This document shows, piece after piece, positions 1 through 15,439 of a stretch of DNA of 64,000 nt. The notes below the pieces were generated by a model that did no database searches, was not told the origin of the DNA, and was given only the letters and a program-made list of their open reading frames with translations. Made by a program: the position numbers and the translations under genes. Location of the stretch: positions 48,067,501 through 48,131,500 of the forward strand of contig NC_092523.1 in NCBI RefSeq assembly GCF_037038585.1, given 5' to 3'. The DNA is from Patagioenas fasciata (Eukaryota > Chordata > Aves > Columbiformes > Columbidae). Within the stretch, counting starts at the first letter, position 1; each line of letters begins with the position of its first letter.

Positions 1-252
1 CAGTGGTCTAATTTTGAATTTATTAATCCTGTCCGCTTCTACCAGTGATAAAAAGGAATGTGCCTGAGCCTAGATGAAATTCTGTGGTAATTGCTGAAAT
101 GCCATTCTAGTCTACATCTGCAGTGACACTATTGTATTAGAAAAGTCAGGACACCCATGTTCTGTGCAGCTGCTTTCATCAGTATCCATCAGCTTATGGG
201 CTCTATTAATGCTTCTAAAATTAATGCATGTGTTTTCTGTTCACTTGAATAG

Positions 253-2447
253 AACAACAGACGCTCAGTAGAGTGGTGTGAAGCGCTTCATGATTTTACA
301 GCAGAAACCAAAGATGATTTATCCTTCAAAAAGGGAGACTACATCCAAATACTGGAGCAAGTAGATTCAGAGTGGTATAGAGGAAGACTGAATGAAAAGG
401 AAGGGATTTTCCCAGCAGTTTTTGTTCAGACCTGCTCAGGTACAGTGCTCCTACTAGATGGCAAATCATTATTCCTTGTGTTGTGACAGTCATGGCAGAG
501 TTCTGGGAGAACCCAACCATTCCATTGCATTAATAAGCCACATACCACCACAGTCCTTAGTACCCTAAAGCTGAACTAAGCATTGCACCAGCCTTTCTAA
601 TACTGGCAAGTAATCTGGGAGGTGACACAGATTCTGGGATGATTCAAGTGTGGGTTGGGCACTGGCAAAACAGAACCATTGAGCACTGCCCTTAGTAGGA
701 GTTCAGGGGTACAGAAGATGGGAGGCAACCGTTGGGTCTTGGCAAACTATTGTAATCCCCTTGGTGAAAAAAAGGAACAAACACTGCTTGCTCTCCTCAA
801 GCTTCTGTTTGGTCCCCAAATCAATGCAGTCAAAACCTTCACAGAGGACACAAAAAAATCATAATTCTTTCCCATAGTTTTTGCAAGTAAAGCCATGAGT
901 GAAAGTTGACAGAAAAGAAATTCCACCTAAGTGACAACTAGCACACATCATGTGCTGCTTCATCTCCAAGTAGAAAGAGGAAAAGACAGCTTCTATTAGA
1001 TATTGCCAAGTAAGTGAACTTTAAATTTAGTCCTCCTAGAAGCAGAGCCATGAGAATGTGTTAGTACTGTAAAATGCACTGGTGCCAGAGGAGGTTTTTA
1101 TTCCATTAGGAAAGTAAATTTGCCAAGTAGCAATAGTAATAACATCTGGACATGCAGTAGAACACTAGTGGGGAGAAAAATGCAAGAATGACAGGAAACT
1201 TCTTCAGAAACAGAGATTTAGGTCACTCCAATCTGAATAACTTGTCTTGTCTATGTTCTGCAGCCAGGGTAGAGTTATCACAGTCTGGAGGAGGGAAGAA
1301 AGGAAAAGCCAAAGCTCTTTATGATTTTCATGGAGAAAATGAAGATGAGCTTTCCTTCAAAGTAAGTAACTCAGCCCAATTTTCCAAAAGGTCTTATGCT
1401 CCTGAAGAATGAAAAAAAATAGGAATTATCTGGTGTGAAAACAGGCGTGAAACAAGAAAGAACAAAGCACATAGAACGGGCATAGATATTAACAAGTTTG
1501 ATAAATGCCCTCTCTCAAAAATCTTTTGCCAGTAACACTTTATTTCATACTGGCAGACTTCTCACTGAAGACTTTAAAAAGAGGTCACAAATTGCAAAAT
1601 TCCTTTGACTCGCTGATACATGACAAGACAAACAAACGTAACTTTGCAGTACACTCAGTTCTTGATCAGTTGGTATGGTCAAGGGAGCCTCTTTTTTAAC
1701 TAGAAAGACAGCAAAGAGAAGGAGGATCATATAAGAGAGCCAGTCCTACAGCAGCAATGCCTCTAAGGGACACCTGGTATAGCCACATCTAAACGTTTAG
1801 CAGCACAATACAGAGTTGCCATGGGAGCAAGGGGAGAGAAATTAAATACTTGCTGGATGCTCAGATAATATTAAGCAGCATGAACAAGAAACAGCATGCC
1901 CTTGTCAATTCAAAGGAAGGAGGGACATTTCTAACTGCTGGAAAATATTTCTACTAAATTGAGAAGAGCAAGCTTTGAAGTGTTTGAAGAAAATAAACCT
2001 CATAATAGAGCAGGGAAAGACACGCAAATTAACAAGTAAGGCAGGGGGCCTGTGAGCAGCTCTCTAACATACCTGCCTACATGGAGAGCTTAAGCAACTC
2101 AAGAAGTTGCCCAGCAGCGCTGTTTGTTCCTGCTGGACAGTGGTGATTTTTTCAACATAGACAAGTATTTACCCTAAAAAAAAGCTTCAGCTGGTTTTCG
2201 CAAAGAAAAACTGGCCACATCCTACTTTTTCTAAATGATTGATATTAATTGCTTCTGAATATCATCAGCTATGCATGCATTGTCACAGCATGGTAAGCTG
2301 TCCTGGCTCACGTTACTCCTTCTCTTACAGGCAGGTGATACAATAACAGAGCTGGAATCTGTAGACGAGGACTGGATGAGTGGAGAGATACAAGGAAAGT
2401 CTGGGATGTTTCCCAAGAACTTTGTTCAGATTTTAAAAACACCATGA
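253..2447 (+). CDS. SH3D19: SH3 domain-containing protein 19, last three coding exons (partial)
   Basis: Adaptor protein with several SH3 domains, known to bind ADAM metalloproteases and other proline-rich partners at membranes. Three exons are visible: 253-439, 1264-1361 and 2331-2447, each preceded by AG and the first two followed by GT. Phases join correctly: the first ends with one base, completed by two bases of the second, and the second ends in phase 0. The first exon carries a whole SH3 domain (ALHDFTAETKDDLSF, then EWYRGRL and GIFPAVFV). The second and third together make another SH3 domain (KALYDFHGENEDELSF, DWMSGEI, GMFPKNFVQIL). The protein ends LKTP at the TGA 2445-2447. The terminal SH3 strongly resembles the C-terminus of vertebrate SH3D19. 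The 5' part lies outside the window. The tail-to-tail neighbour RPS3A matches the known SH3D19-RPS3A pairing in vertebrates. Other multi-SH3 adaptors are less likely because of that synteny. Confidence 0.92.
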
Positions 2448-5400
2448 AGTGTTGCCTCTCTTTGAACTCCCTGCATGTGGGAGAGAATGTTTTCTATCCT
2501 AAAGGCACAGCAGCAAAGACATCAACATGTTTTGACTCTCAATATTTTGCACTAATTTTTCTAGACAGTCATAATGGAATCTTGAAGTCAAATAAGAAAA
2601 TTTTAGCCTTTCGTGATGGTGTATGTAGTCATGCTTCATGAATGCTCTGAGAGCAAATACAAGCAGGATTTTTAGCTGTTTTCAACTAGGGAAATACTGT
2701 GGTGCAACATCATTTTGACTTAAATAGCATTCTAGTATGTTTACTATCTGGTACTACATTTATCATGCACAAAGTCTGCATAAAGTAAGCTTCTTTGGGT
2801 TTCTTTAAAAACTTTTAAAATGCAATTTAAAAAATTATTTTAAAGATATAATTACAGCACTCAGTATGTAGATCAAGTTTAATATTCAGGTTTCATTACT
2901 GCTTGACTTCCACGTTAGCAGTAGAATCCACTTGTTTTATGACTTAGAGGATGAAGAAGATAACTGATATTTCATAGCAGGAAAATATCAAATCTAATAC
3001 TGGCAAGAGTGAAAACTCAGAAGCAAATCCCTGTGTAGTATTCTTCAATTCTTAGCCCAAGCTGCTTATACAGGAAGATCACAAAACTCAAGTATTTTGC
3101 CTCTTAACAGATAATGTTCATATTGGTATGAATTATCTTATGCCTTCCTACCTTCCCCAAAAATCCTTTCCAGCTGTAGGTTTAGATTCTACTACTGCAC
3201 CCTGGTCTTGGAGCACCATGGTTCCTTCCTTCCCAGCTGAAGCAAGCTGTGACAAACAGTGTTTACTGGGCTTTCTCAGCCCCCTCCATGCAGGAGCTGC
3301 ACTATTCCAACTATTTGCACCTCCACTCCCTTCCTGTAAGTGGAAAGCCAGTTTTCACTCAGTCTGCATTTCATTTGTCACTCAAGCACTGGAACATACT
3401 TCAGTAACACTATTCCTGTCCTTAACACGAAGGATATTATACAGCCTCGGTTTTATCTTTCAGCACACATGGGATTAGTTTCCAGTTTGCTACCACATAC
3501 CAACTATACTGAGCATCATTATAAATGGTCTGTCAAGGCCTTAAGGAAAACATGCCTGGCAAGAGGTTACTTCAAGAAGCTTTAACAAAAGCATTTAGCA
3601 AAAAGCAGTAGCATGACTTGAACGACAAACTAAGACATGATGGAGGTAGCTTTACGTTGTATGAAATTCTGGTAGTCAATTCCTTTTTGCAACACTTGGC
3701 TCCTGACAAAAAAAGTTAAATGCATCTTGATTAACTGCTAACTTCATCAGACTGGAATAGAAAAAAATTATGCTGCAGTTGGCTCTTTCATTGCTGACAG
3801 TATTCTGTCACTTTTGTACTATATAGCAAAAAGGAATCAGTAAGCTGTTAGCATGAGTCATCACTTCAGAGAGACGCAAGTCCTTAGGTATCAAGGTACC
3901 CTCCCAAGATTTCTCTTCATGGGTCTGGAAGTTCAGGTTGCAGAAGGGCCAACAGTTGAATGGTGGATGGAGACTAGAAACTAGAATAATGACTGACCTT
4001 GAGATAGTTTTGACTCAGTCTGCTTACAACTTTATTGATACAAGATCTAAGTGTTACAGGAACAAATACCTACTGCAACAAAAGATCGGGGTGCATCTAA
4101 ATGGGTGTCTAAGCTGGTGAGGGTAGCCCGCCCCTCCCTGTGCACTGCCCTTTGGCTACAGTCACAGCAGGCAGAAACAAGCTGAGAGCCAAAACTGAGC
4201 TGAAGGACTCCCCTCGCAGCAGAGAACGGGCATCCATTTTCGGTAGCAGACTGGAGTTCGCCTGAAGCAAGCCCAAGGAACATGCAGCACAGACGTGAGG
4301 TCCACAGCACCTTTGTGCCCTGCAGTCACTGTTATGCCACAGTACTTTCAAATATACACACAGGTGTTAGTCCACTTTTGTAAGTGTAGAAGCTTCCTAA
4401 AGTGTTTTATATTTAAACTGCACCAATGCCATTCACACAACTAGGGGATGAAGATCACAAAAAGTTTTAATGAGCTGAGAGCTGGATTTCTACTTTCATT
4501 AAGGGGATTAACATTATTAAAACATTTATAAATGATGTGCTATCCTAGAACAATGGAAATTATAATTTATACAGCTATTGTTCAGTTTTACAATCCCAAA
4601 CAAGCCTACTTAGAACTCCTATGAAATCAAACTGTAATGTAAGCCCACCTCCGCCCCTCCAAGGACAGTGCTTCCCAGTCTCCAAGTTGTTCATTCCAAT
4701 TAACCAGACATCTCCTTCTAGAGAAATCCAAGGAAACAAATACATAGATAGGTAGCTTTCCTGACTCCTGCAAGCCCACTCAAGACTTTTCAACCATACA
4801 TTTGCAGTGGATCACTCTATTAAATCAGGCTCCTCCCACCATGATCTGTGCCAACATAGTTCCTCAACCTCCAGTGACTACAGCAGGGAGAAAACAGAAG
4901 CACCAAGCAAAACCCACACCAACAAACAGAATACCAGGTCCTCACCAGAGACACACTGCATCATTGTAGGGGTGGAGGAGGCTTAAGTGTTTGTTTACTG
5001 TTTGTCTGGCAGTTTTCTAAGATTTTGATACAAGTCTCAGAGTAGAACTGAATTTTTATATTTTTTCTCAATTTCCTGTTCCCCATGTTTTATAACTGTG
5101 TATTGATCAGTTGTTTTTGTACCTTCCACTGAATGTTTAAAGTCAGTGCCTGTCAGCAGACAAGACCACTCTGCTTTGTTTTAATCATCTCTTGCCTATT
5201 ATGCAGAGCAGGAAGAGCAGCAGCGCCTTCTATTAAGAGCAAGGAGTGCCATCGAAAGGTTGCTTGCATTACTGCAGGCAGCTATAGCTTCCTAAGTTAG
5301 ATGCTTGGCTTTTACAGGGAGGGATTTTCTTAAGACTTGATGCCTAGTATCGCCATGAAACTGCATACAGATCATAACATAAAATTCTTAAGTACACTGC

Positions 5401-5725
5401 ATAATCTGAAAAAAAAAAAAAAAAACAACACACCACAAAAAACCCACGAAAACAAGAATGAGGTGGAACAAATCCTAACTGCAATATAGTAGCAAATTTC
5501 AGCTGTAAACTTAGTTAGCTAGAGCCCCACATTACTATAATAAAAGCCTAATTTGTCAAAACATTCTGTTTGCCCCACCCTCTGGAAATATCTTCAGGAA
5601 GACATCATCTTTCTTCTGTGTACAGCTAAGTGTCCTAAATAAATCTTTGTTAAGTCCACTAAGTTTGTTATGGTACCTCTGTAAATTAAGAATGTATTTA
5701 ACCAATAAATTTTTGTAATTAAGTC
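2448..5725 (+). other. SH3D19: Probable SH3D19 3'UTR
   Basis: AT-rich sequence without convincing coding potential follows the SH3D19 stop. AATAAA signals occur at 5539-5544, 5638-5643 and 5704-5709. The last is followed by a T/G-rich stretch (around 5730-5745), which is the usual layout of a cleavage site, so the 3'UTR probably ends near 5725. The extent is inferred, and an earlier end is possible. Confidence 0.5.
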
Positions 5726-8180
5726 ATGAAGGTGTTTTTATTGTCTTATGCTATGGAGAGCTGAGCTCTCCACTTGACACGATAGTTATATGGATCTCAT
5801 TCTGCTTATGAATTTAACTCAACAGGAAAAAACCCCAATACCTCCAAATAAATAATTCTTTAGTATCACATCCCTTCATGAGTAGTCCAAATCCCTCACA
5901 GAATCCCGATGGCTTTAACACATTATTGAAGCCTTCAAACTTGGTTACATTTCACACCACCTACAGAATCTACGACATCTGCTACCTGCAACAACCAGGG
6001 TATCGCACAGGACAGTGATGCTGTACTCCTGTGTGACAAAATGAGTGGTGATGAAGACGAGCTGAGCCTCTGCTGATTAGCAATTCTACATATTCTTTAA
6101 GTGTGCTCTGCTGATTGCTGCTATTCATACACCATGATTTTTCAGCTAACATTTATACAGAGAACACACAAAACTTTTATTCCTGCTTACTTACCCCCAT
6201 CTGAAATAATTTTATAAATCATACATTTACCCAGAGCCCAGCAGTCTACTGTAAAAAACCAACCAAACAAAAACAAAAACAAACAAAAAAACCAAACAAA
6301 CACAAAACAAAACAACAAAACCCCACACAACTGGAAAAAAAAGCCAAGTACTTGCTCTTTCTCTAAATTCTCTTGGACAAGTCTTTTTGCAGTATATACT
6401 TACTTGTCATAGAGCTGAAGGAAAAAGTAACAGGATAAGACACACAAGTTTTCAGAAATGACTCAGAACCTCAGCATCTCTACCTCTCCTACAGAGTACA
6501 GGCCAGCTGCAGTCCCTTAGGATCTGATTGATGGAACTATTACAGCCAACACACATCCACAACTTGAAAGCCCTGACAGATGTTGTCTGATGCAGGGCCT
6601 GAATATATGCATGCATATATATGTACATACACAATTGCATTAAAACTTACTGTATATTAGGTTCAGGGCTTTTCAGTCTCACCACACTTAGCCTAAGTCA
6701 TGGTGTGTTTTTTGTTTTTTTTTTTTTTAACTCCAGTGAAAAGTTATGACTTTTGTTCGAGAAGGGGCAGTTGTAGCAATTAATGGCTTCAAAAATATGA
6801 CTCCCAACTCTTGAGGAGAATGATGCCCACACCATACAGATGAAAAGAGCAAAGCAGATTAAAAGCACCACTATTCCCTTCTCCTGTTTCAGCATCATGA
6901 AAGTTTTCAACACTCCCTATCCTTCCACCAACCTGGAAAAAGCAGAGCAAGTAGGCCTATATTTACAATCCAACAAAGACAGTTATCTGAATATTAAGTC
7001 ATGGGCTACTCTAAATATCACCTTCCATATTAAAATAGTAACTTGGATTTACAACATGAAATTGCATCACCTGCAGTCCTCTAAATAAATTAGAAAAAAA
7101 AAAAAATCATTTTGTGTATTATTTGGTCCAAGCCAGAACTATCAACTAGAAAAAGGTAAAAAATCCCTGATGCTGAAGAGCAGGGTCCCTCTACTTTTCC
7201 CCTAGTATCTTTGTTGCAACAGTAACATTTCATTATTTCCCTACACTTCTTGTCCTAAACTATTTCACAGCTGACTGCCAGAGCCACCACCACTATCTCA
7301 GTAACCTCCCAAAATAGGTCAGTATTAAACAAAACATGCTGACAGTGCAAAATACCCCTCATATTAGTGAGAGAAAGACTTCTTTTTAAGCCCACATAAA
7401 CCTAACAACAAGGAAAAATGGTACATGCTATGAGATAATGCAAAAAGTGCTCTAAAAGTGATTTGCTGGGTAATTTAAAGTGCTTTATTTTTGGAACATG
7501 GACCATTGCCCTTTTACAGTAGAACTTTCGCCTGAAGCGCCACCAGGTTTTCAACTGAGATTATGGTTACCTCAGTTCTGACAGAGGTTAAAAAACTACA
7601 CACAAGACTACTCTCAAGCGCTTTCTGCATTTCTACACTAAGACTACAAGCAAAATTACAACTTAAACAGCTCTCATCTTTTGAGTATCAGAGACCAAAC
7701 CTATCCCCTAAGCAGTCATATCAAATTACCACCAAGAAGCTTAAACATGCATATATGTAATTCTTGACTAAGTCAGATGTATCTGTAAGACTTCCTTATA
7801 ATAAAAAATTCTGAAATCAGAAGTCTTCCTGTGTGTTCACCCCATTTGCCCTGTACAATGTTCCTCTTTGAAGCACCTTTCAGCAGTGTAACAGAAGATA
7901 CAACCTCTGCACACATCCACAAGATTTTTTTTGTGAGGATCAAAATTATTGGGAAAAAAACCCCAACATACAGAATGCTTGGTGTTGTACATTCCAATAG
8001 CACCTTTCAAAAAGGATAAACTGCATTCTTCCACCCATCTCACAATGCCAATCACAAAAAACAGACTGCCAAAACAATTTTTTTCTTTTATAACTAAGAC
8101 AATACGTGTACCTTATTAAAAACCCATCCACATACGCAACACCAACATTGTCCAGTAGCAATACAGGCAACCAAACATTA
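5726..8180. other. Intergenic, SH3D19 to RPS3A (tail to tail)
   Basis: AT-rich intergenic DNA between two convergent genes. It contains an A/C-rich simple stretch at about 6253-6325 (runs of AAAC) and a T run at 6709-6730. No open frame here resembles a known protein, and no clear transposon end was recognised. Confidence 0.5.
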
Positions 8181-8198
8181 GTTCTGTATATTAAAACT

Positions 8199-8204
8199 TT
8201 TATT
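8199..8204 (-). terminator. RPS3A: RPS3A polyadenylation signal
   Basis: TTTATT on the plus strand, that is AATAAA on the RPS3A strand, 18 bases beyond the stop codon. This gives a very short 3'UTR, as is usual for ribosomal protein genes. Confidence 0.75.
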
Positions 8205-8222
8205 TTCGTTCAATTTTTAGTT

Positions 8223-12351
<4,129 letters not shown>

Positions 12352-12368
12352 GGCTCGGCCCCGCTGAC

Positions 12369-12404
12369 GAAAAGGGCGGAAGAGGCCGCTCGCGCGAGAT
12401 TATA
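12369..12404 (-). promoter_or_regulatory. RPS3A: RPS3A core promoter: TATA-like box and 5'-TOP start
   Basis: On the gene strand a TATAAT lies at 12404-12399, and about 28 bases downstream is CCCTTTTCGTC, starting at 12376. A start at that C would give a 25-nt 5'UTR beginning with a pyrimidine tract, the TOP element that places ribosomal protein mRNAs under mTOR/LARP1 translational control. The exact start site is inferred. Confidence 0.6.
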
Positions 12405-12604
12405 GGAGCAGGGCTCGCGCGAGAGCTGTGGGCGGAGGCGCTCCCGCGAGAGCGGGACCGCATCTGGCCGCGAGGGGGCGGGCGGCTCCCTGGGACGTAC
12501 CACAGCGGGGCGGAACCAACGGCGCGGGATCTGAGGGGGTGTCGTGTCCGGGTGGGCACCGGCTGCGACAACGGCGGGATTTAGCGGGGACGGGGGGAAG
12601 AAAG

Positions 12605-13515
12605 AAACGAGGAAACCTACTAAAACATTAAAGAGCAAAAAATCAGGGCCTTGTATTTCCAGCATGCAGCCCAGTCATGACACCAGCCAGCCGGTCCTTG
12701 CCGGCGCCCGCTCCTTCGAAAGGCAGAAGAGGCCAGTGTGAAGGAGCGAGAGCAGAGCTGGGACCGGGCGTGCTGTGGGTAACAGCGGTAAACGTGGTGG
12801 GTTTGCCCTGGGCCACAGGGACGGGGCTGCACTGACCGGGAGGGTGTCGGGCAGTAGCTGCTGACGGGTCCTGGTTGAGAGGACGGAATGTGGCAGTGGG
12901 TGGGTGGTACCTGCCTGTGTGCCTCTCCCTGGAGAGGGACACGATCTCCGTGGGGCTCCACAGGTTCCCCCGATGGTCACGGCAGCAGGGTGGGTGTTTG
13001 ATGGGCTCTGGCTGGCTCCTGGCTCTTTGCTTGTCTCTGCCTCAGTGGAGCAGCCAGGAGCATGTGAGGTGATGGTGGGGCAAAACAAGTCCTAGCACTT
13101 CTGAGGGGCACCCACTTGCCTGAAAGGGGACACAGGGGGAAGGGACACGTGGGTCCTGGGGTGATGTGTGCCAGTCATGGACACACCACATTGTCCAAGA
13201 GGGGCAGGAGCATCTGTAAGTGACCCCAGAAGTGATGGTGGCATCCTGCCCTGCTGCCAGGGAACGTGGGATCTTCCCCTGCCACCCAAGGGGACCCCGT
13301 TGTCCTGCTCCCCATTGGACACATGGCCCAGGCCAGGTCGAAGGCAACATGGGCAGGAGGCACCCGATGGGATGTGTGCAGATATTCGTTAATGACTGCC
13401 TAATGACCTTGGGGGAGTGGGGCTTCCCAGGTGCCTGGCTCACCACACACATCCCCTGGACCTTGTTCTTTGCCCTGCTCCTCCTCCTGGATCCTTGCCC
13501 ATTGGGCCTAGCTGG
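12605..13515. other. Intergenic between divergent RPS3A and RNase A genes
   Basis: About 0.9 kb of GC-rich sequence separating the head-to-head RPS3A and RNase promoters. No coding exon or recognised transposon was found, and several short open frames are compositional. Confidence 0.5.
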
Positions 13516-13521
13516 GGCCAG

Positions 13522-13529
13522 TATAAAAG
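13522..13529 (+). promoter_or_regulatory. TATA box of the RNase A-like gene
   Basis: TATAAAAG lies about 430 bases before the RNase start codon. Transcription would begin near 13550, leading into a short non-coding exon that ends at a GTAAGG donor at 13609. Confidence 0.65.
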
Positions 13530-13549
13530 GGGTGCAGAGGAGTGGGAGG

Positions 13550-13608
13550 GATCCCGGAGACCCTGAGGCCATAAGGGAAACTCAAGCGCTCACACAGGTG
13601 CCTGACGT
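13550..13608 (+). other. Predicted non-coding exon 1 of the RNase A-like gene
   Basis: Lies between the TATA box and a good donor (GTAAGG at 13609-13614). It would splice to the acceptor CCACAG at 13944-13949, just six bases before the ATG. A 5'UTR exon followed by one coding exon is the standard RNase A gene layout. A second possible donor is GTGCCT at 13598. Confidence 0.5.
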
Positions 13609-13609
13609 G

Positions 13610-13870
13610 TAAGGAACCAGGGTGTCTGTGGGAGGAGACTGTGAGGAGCCCAAGCATGCAGTGTTGGGGGGAGGATATGTACGGGATACAGGTGTTGGGG
13701 CAGGGGGCAGGCGGTGTGTTCCATAGGGGAGCCAGGCTTCTGGGGAGTGCCGAACTGTAATGGACCCAGGCATCTAGGTGGGACCCTCAGATGTCCCAGG
13801 TGTCTGGGGGGCTCCCTGTACATTTAGAGGAGATTTGTAAAGGACCCAGGTGTCTGGGAGAGGGAATTTG
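13610..13870 (+). repeat. Decayed tandem repeat in the RNase 5'UTR intron
   Basis: A motif close to TGTAAAGGACCCAGGTGTCT recurs at about 13608, 13757 and 13837, with a shortened CCCAGGTGTCTGGGG at about 13795. The copies are diverged and unevenly spaced, so this looks like an old minisatellite filling most of the 0.34-kb intron. Confidence 0.55.
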
Positions 13871-13955
13871 TAGCAGAATCGATTGTCCAGGGCGGGTTTT
13901 CCAATTGGGGGCCCAGAAGTCCAGATGGCCCTGACCCCACTTTCCACAGGTACCC

Positions 13956-14387
13956 ATGGCGGGCTGGGCCCTATGCATGGCTGTGGTGCTGGCAGTGCTG
14001 GCAGGGGCAGAGGGTGAGAGCCGCTACGAGAAGTTCCTGCGGCAGCATGTGGACCACCCCCAGACATCGGTGCTCGCAGCGCACCGCTACTGTGAGACCA
14101 TGCTGGCACGTCGGCGGGTGACAGCCCCAGGGCGGCCCTGCAAGCCTTCCAACACCTTTGTGCACGCACCGGCTGAGGAGCTGGTGGCTGCCTGCAGCCA
14201 GATGCCTGATGAAACGGGGTTCCACAGCACCCCAACATCCATGGACCTCACAGCTTGCCGCCTGCGGGGGGGGAACAGCCGGCCACCTTGCACCTACCGG
14301 GCCCGGCAGCTCCAGCACCACGTGCGTGTCGCCTGCCTTGATGGGCTGCCCGTGCACCTCGCTGGCACCCACCCGCCCCCCCAGTGA
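13956..14387 (+). CDS. RNase A superfamily secreted ribonuclease (143 aa precursor)
   Basis: Predicted secreted pyrimidine-type ribonuclease. Residues 1 to about 20 form a signal peptide (hydrophobic run MAVVLAVLAGA). All three catalytic positions are present: His31 in FLRQHVD (His12 of bovine RNase A), Lys63 in CKPSNTF (the family signature, Lys41) and His134 in LPVHLAG (His119). Six cysteines (46, 62, 80, 101, 112, 127) predict three disulfides, as in angiogenin and the chicken leukocyte RNases. The C-terminal GLPVHLAGTH resembles the chicken RNase A-1/A-2 end. The coding region is one exon, with an AG acceptor six bases before the ATG. The mature protein is basic, with 13 Arg but only two Lys. 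Third codon positions are strongly GC-rich, like the surroundings. Role could be antimicrobial, angiogenic or other; sequence alone does not decide. No orthologue symbol is assigned, because the chicken genes I know of lie on another chromosome. Confidence 0.93.
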   Translation: MAGWALCMAVVLAVLAGAEGESRYEKFLRQHVDHPQTSVLAAHRYCETMLARRRVTAPGRPCKPSNTFVHAPAEELVAACSQMPDETGFHSTPTSMDLTACRLRGGNSRPPCTYRARQLQHHVRVACLDGLPVHLAGTHPPPQ

Positions 14388-14458
14388 GGCTTGACACAGG
14401 GGGCTGTAGGGGGAACGTGGTTTTCCCCTCCCACTGGGGGCTCTGTCGGGGGGGCTGC

Positions 14459-14464
14459 AATAAA
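14459..14464 (+). terminator. RNase A-like gene polyadenylation signal
   Basis: AATAAA 72 bases after the stop codon, in a G-rich context, giving a compact 3'UTR of roughly 95 bases. Confidence 0.75.
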
Positions 14465-14509
14465 GGAGCTGCCACAGGCCTTGGCTCTGGCATCATCTTC
14501 TGAGGGGAC

Positions 14510-14920
14510 CCTGAAATCCTACCACTCCCTAGGTGCCGCTGAGCCCCCTTGGGATCCAAGGTGGACCTGATCCCATGTCCCTCATAAGTCCCTGGCTTTT
14601 CCCAACCTCCTGGATGTCCCATAGCTCCCAGGGTGCTTCTGACCTCTCCTGCACCCCATAGACTCCTCCCATGTTCCCTGACCCCCCGCTTCCTGGCTGC
14701 ACCATAACTCCCCTGGGTGCCCTATAACCCCCTCAGTGTCCCCCTGATCCCCTGGATGTGCACCCAACTCTCTCCCCAGCTATCCTGACCCCTGGATGCC
14801 CATATCTCCCACACAGTCTCCCAGTCTCCCATGTGCCTCATAACGCCCTGGGGCACCCCCAGCTTCCCCCATGCCTGCCCCATAAACCCTCCGGCACCCA
14901 CAGTCATCTCTCCTACCTGC
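14510..14920 (+). repeat. Degenerate C-rich minisatellite downstream of the RNase gene
   Basis: A theme of CCCATAACTCCCCTGGGTGC recurs many times with variation, for example around 14572, 14611, 14654, 14700, 14720, 14839 and 14876. The units are diverged and irregular. The frames that remain open through it are due to composition. Confidence 0.6.
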
Positions 14921-14984
14921 CTCTGACCTTATCTGGGGCCTCTCTGCAGCTGAGTCTGTTCTTGGGCCCCCTTGGTACCCCCAT

Positions 14985-15395
14985 GGAGCCAAGCACTGCT
15001 TGGGGCCACACAAATTTGGGTGGAATTTCATGTATTCCAACTTGTGTTCATCACCTCTCATCCTGTCACTGGGCACCACTAAGAAGTGTGTGGCTCCCTT
15101 TGTCATCATTCCTCCCCATCAGTACTTACCAGTACACTGATAAGTTCCCCCTGCCCGAGCCTTCTCTTCTCCAGGCTGAACAGTCCCAGCACTCCCAGCC
15201 TTTCCTCTCATCAGAGATGCTCCAGGCCTTTCAGCAGCAGCAGCCCTTTGCTGGACTCTCTCCAGTACATCCACATCTCTCTTGTACTGGTGAGTCCATC
15301 AGTGGATCCAGCATTCCAGATGCATCTCACTGGTGCTGGACGGAGGAGCAGAATCACCTCCCTCAACTTGCTGACAACTGTCTAATGCAGCGCAG
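14985..15395 (-). mobile_element. CR1 LINE fragment, antisense
   Basis: Read on the minus strand this matches the 3' part of CR1 ORF2, which encodes the segment around SLEKRRLRG. On the plus strand the tell-tale antisense text is TTCTCTTCTCCAGGCTGAAC at about 15164-15183. It stops close to 15395, 45 bases before an oppositely oriented CR1 piece. It is quite diverged and has no long open frame. Confidence 0.8.
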
Positions 15396-15439
15396 CAGGT
15401 TGGTGGTCCCCTTTGCTCTGGTCCTATTGCCTGAGGAGC

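Noticed and set aside
13774-14238. 154-codon minus-strand frame across the RNase gene
   Set aside because: Shadow of the GC-rich RNase coding exon and intron repeats, with no family motif.
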